This document shows positions 63,262 to 64,000 of a stretch of 64,000 nt of DNA, one piece after another. Under the pieces are notes generated by a model. It was not told where the DNA came from, ran no database searches, and saw nothing but the letters and a program-made list of their open reading frames with translations. A program made the translations under genes and the position numbers. The DNA lies in NCBI RefSeq assembly GCF_034555375.1, contig NZ_CP140706.1, forward strand, positions 4,393,001-4,457,000, given 5' to 3'. Position 1 is the stretch's first letter, and each line of letters opens with the position of its first letter. This DNA is from Pseudomonas sp. B33.4. Lineage in GTDB: Bacteria; Pseudomonadota; Gammaproteobacteria; Pseudomonadales; Pseudomonadaceae.

Positions 63262-64000
63262 TCATTCCAAGTAGCCCTTGGGATGATTCGATTGCCAGCG
63301 CCAAGTATCAGTGACCATGTCCTGCAAGTTGCGCGTGGCTTTCCAGCCCAGCTCTTTTGCAGCCTTGGAGGCGTCGGCCCAACTCTCGGCGATATCCCCG
63401 GAGCGGCGCGGCATCATCCGATACGGCACCGCTTGCCCGCAGGCCTGTTCGAAGGCCTGGAGCACTTGCAGCACGCTGTAGCCATCACCCGTGCCGAGGT
63501 TCCAGGTGTGAATGCCGGTACGCCCGGAGATGGACTGCAACGCCTTCAAGTGTCCGTCCGCCAGATCGACGACGTGGATGTAATCGCGCACGCCGGTGCC
63601 ATCCACCGTCGGGTAATCGTTGCCGAAGATCGACAACTCTTGCAGGCTGCCGACTGCGACCTGGCTGATGTAAGGCACCAGATTGTTGGGAATGCCATTG
63701 GGGTCTTCACCCATGTGGCCGCTGGCGTGGGCGCCGATCGGGTTGAAATAGCGCAGCAGGGCGATGCTCCAGCGCGGCTCGGCCTGGCTGAGGTCACGCA
63801 GGACGTTCTCGACGATCAGCTTGGACTGGCCGTAGGGATTGGTCGGATTGCCAGTGGGGAAATCCTCGCGGATCGGCATCTGCTCAGGCTCGCCGTACAC
63901 TGTCGCCGACGAGCTGAACACCAGACGAAACACCCCCGCCGCCGCCATCGCCTGGCACAGGGTGATGCTGCCGCTGACGTTGGTCTCGTAGTACTCAAGC
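63262..64000 (-). CDS. galE: UDP-glucose 4-epimerase, C-terminal part (cut by window edge)
   Basis: An extended short-chain dehydrogenase, open to the window end. It has FSSSATVYGEPEQMPIRED with the catalytic serine region and NPYGQSK, the YxxxK pair, then NPIGAHASGHMGEDPNGIPN and GVRDYIHVVDLADGH, all typical of GalE. About 245 residues are present. It supplies UDP-galactose, probably for the EPS made by the genes that follow. Confidence 0.93.
   Translation of the reverse strand, partial: LEYYETNVSGSITLCQAMAAAGVFRLVFSSSATVYGEPEQMPIREDFPTGNPTNPYGQSKLIVENVLRDLSQAEPRWSIALLRYFNPIGAHASGHMGEDPNGIPNNLVPYISQVAVGSLQELSIFGNDYPTVDGTGVRDYIHVVDLADGHLKALQSISGRTGIHTWNLGTGDGYSVLQVLQAFEQACGQAVPYRMMPRRSGDIAESWADASKAAKELGWKATRNLQDMVTDTWRWQSNHPKGYLE

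Overview
The window looks like a chromosomal stretch of a fluorescent-group Pseudomonas. The evidence is a high-GC coding background, REP/BIME palindromes of the pseudomonad type, GGAG-type ribosome sites, and Pseudomonas-typical families (CopABCD, periplasmic PheC-like dehydratase, AphA-like deacetylase, TpsB/TpsA pair, UppP, DusA). Two AT-richer islands (about 30.5-33.4 kb and 47.0-51.3 kb) interrupt this background.

Region 1 (about 0.2-16.1 kb) is the main specialised-metabolism locus, a tabtoxin-like beta-lactam cluster. A minus-strand operon encodes a Cys2-less asparagine-synthetase homologue (beta-lactam synthetase, TblS-like), a TauD-type dioxygenase (TblC-like), a GMC oxidoreductase fused to a GNAT acetyltransferase, a DMT permease (TblE-like), an ATP-grasp ligase (TblF-like) and an MFS exporter (TblR-like). 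A divergent plus-strand operon encodes an HExxH metallopeptidase-like protein, a SAM methyltransferase (TblA-like), a LysA-like decarboxylase (TabA), a DapD-like acyltransferase (TabB) and a DapC-like aminotransferase. An M20 amidohydrolase converges on it. The logic is a diverted lysine/DAP pathway followed by ATP-driven lactam closure, oxidation, dipeptide ligation and export. The 857-bp divergent spacer holds promoters, a palindrome, a GGA hairpin and a candidate leader peptide.

Region 2 (16.3-30.5 kb) holds a two-partner secretion pair, a Bcr-type MFS gene with a divergent AraC regulator, an EmrAB-like pump, an AhpD-like protein, a Gly-rich secreted protein and a CACHE-type diguanylate cyclase. 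Region 3 (30.5-33.4 kb) is an AT-rich island with a broken gene, a NAGPA-type secreted protein, a membrane-anchored partner and a relic gene start. Region 4 (33.5-46.8 kb) is core-like: RNase T2, a LysR/azoreductase pair, copABCD, a PheC-like protein, a small lipoprotein, and an Lrp-flanked AphA/ornithine cyclodeaminase/amino-acid permease operon.

Region 5 (47.0-51.3 kb) is a defence-type island: a C5-cytosine methyltransferase translationally adjacent to a MORC-like GHKL ATPase, with no recognisable nuclease. Region 6 (51.4-64 kb) has dusA, a DUF2388-like gene and uppP, then two atypical winged-helix regulators, an initiating sugar-phosphate transferase, and a minus-strand exopolysaccharide operon (galE, yjbE-like, wza/gfcE-like, yjbF, yjbG, yjbH). 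A perfect CRP/Vfr-type palindrome precedes the regulators, and an intra-operon terminator-like hairpin follows the yjbE-like gene.
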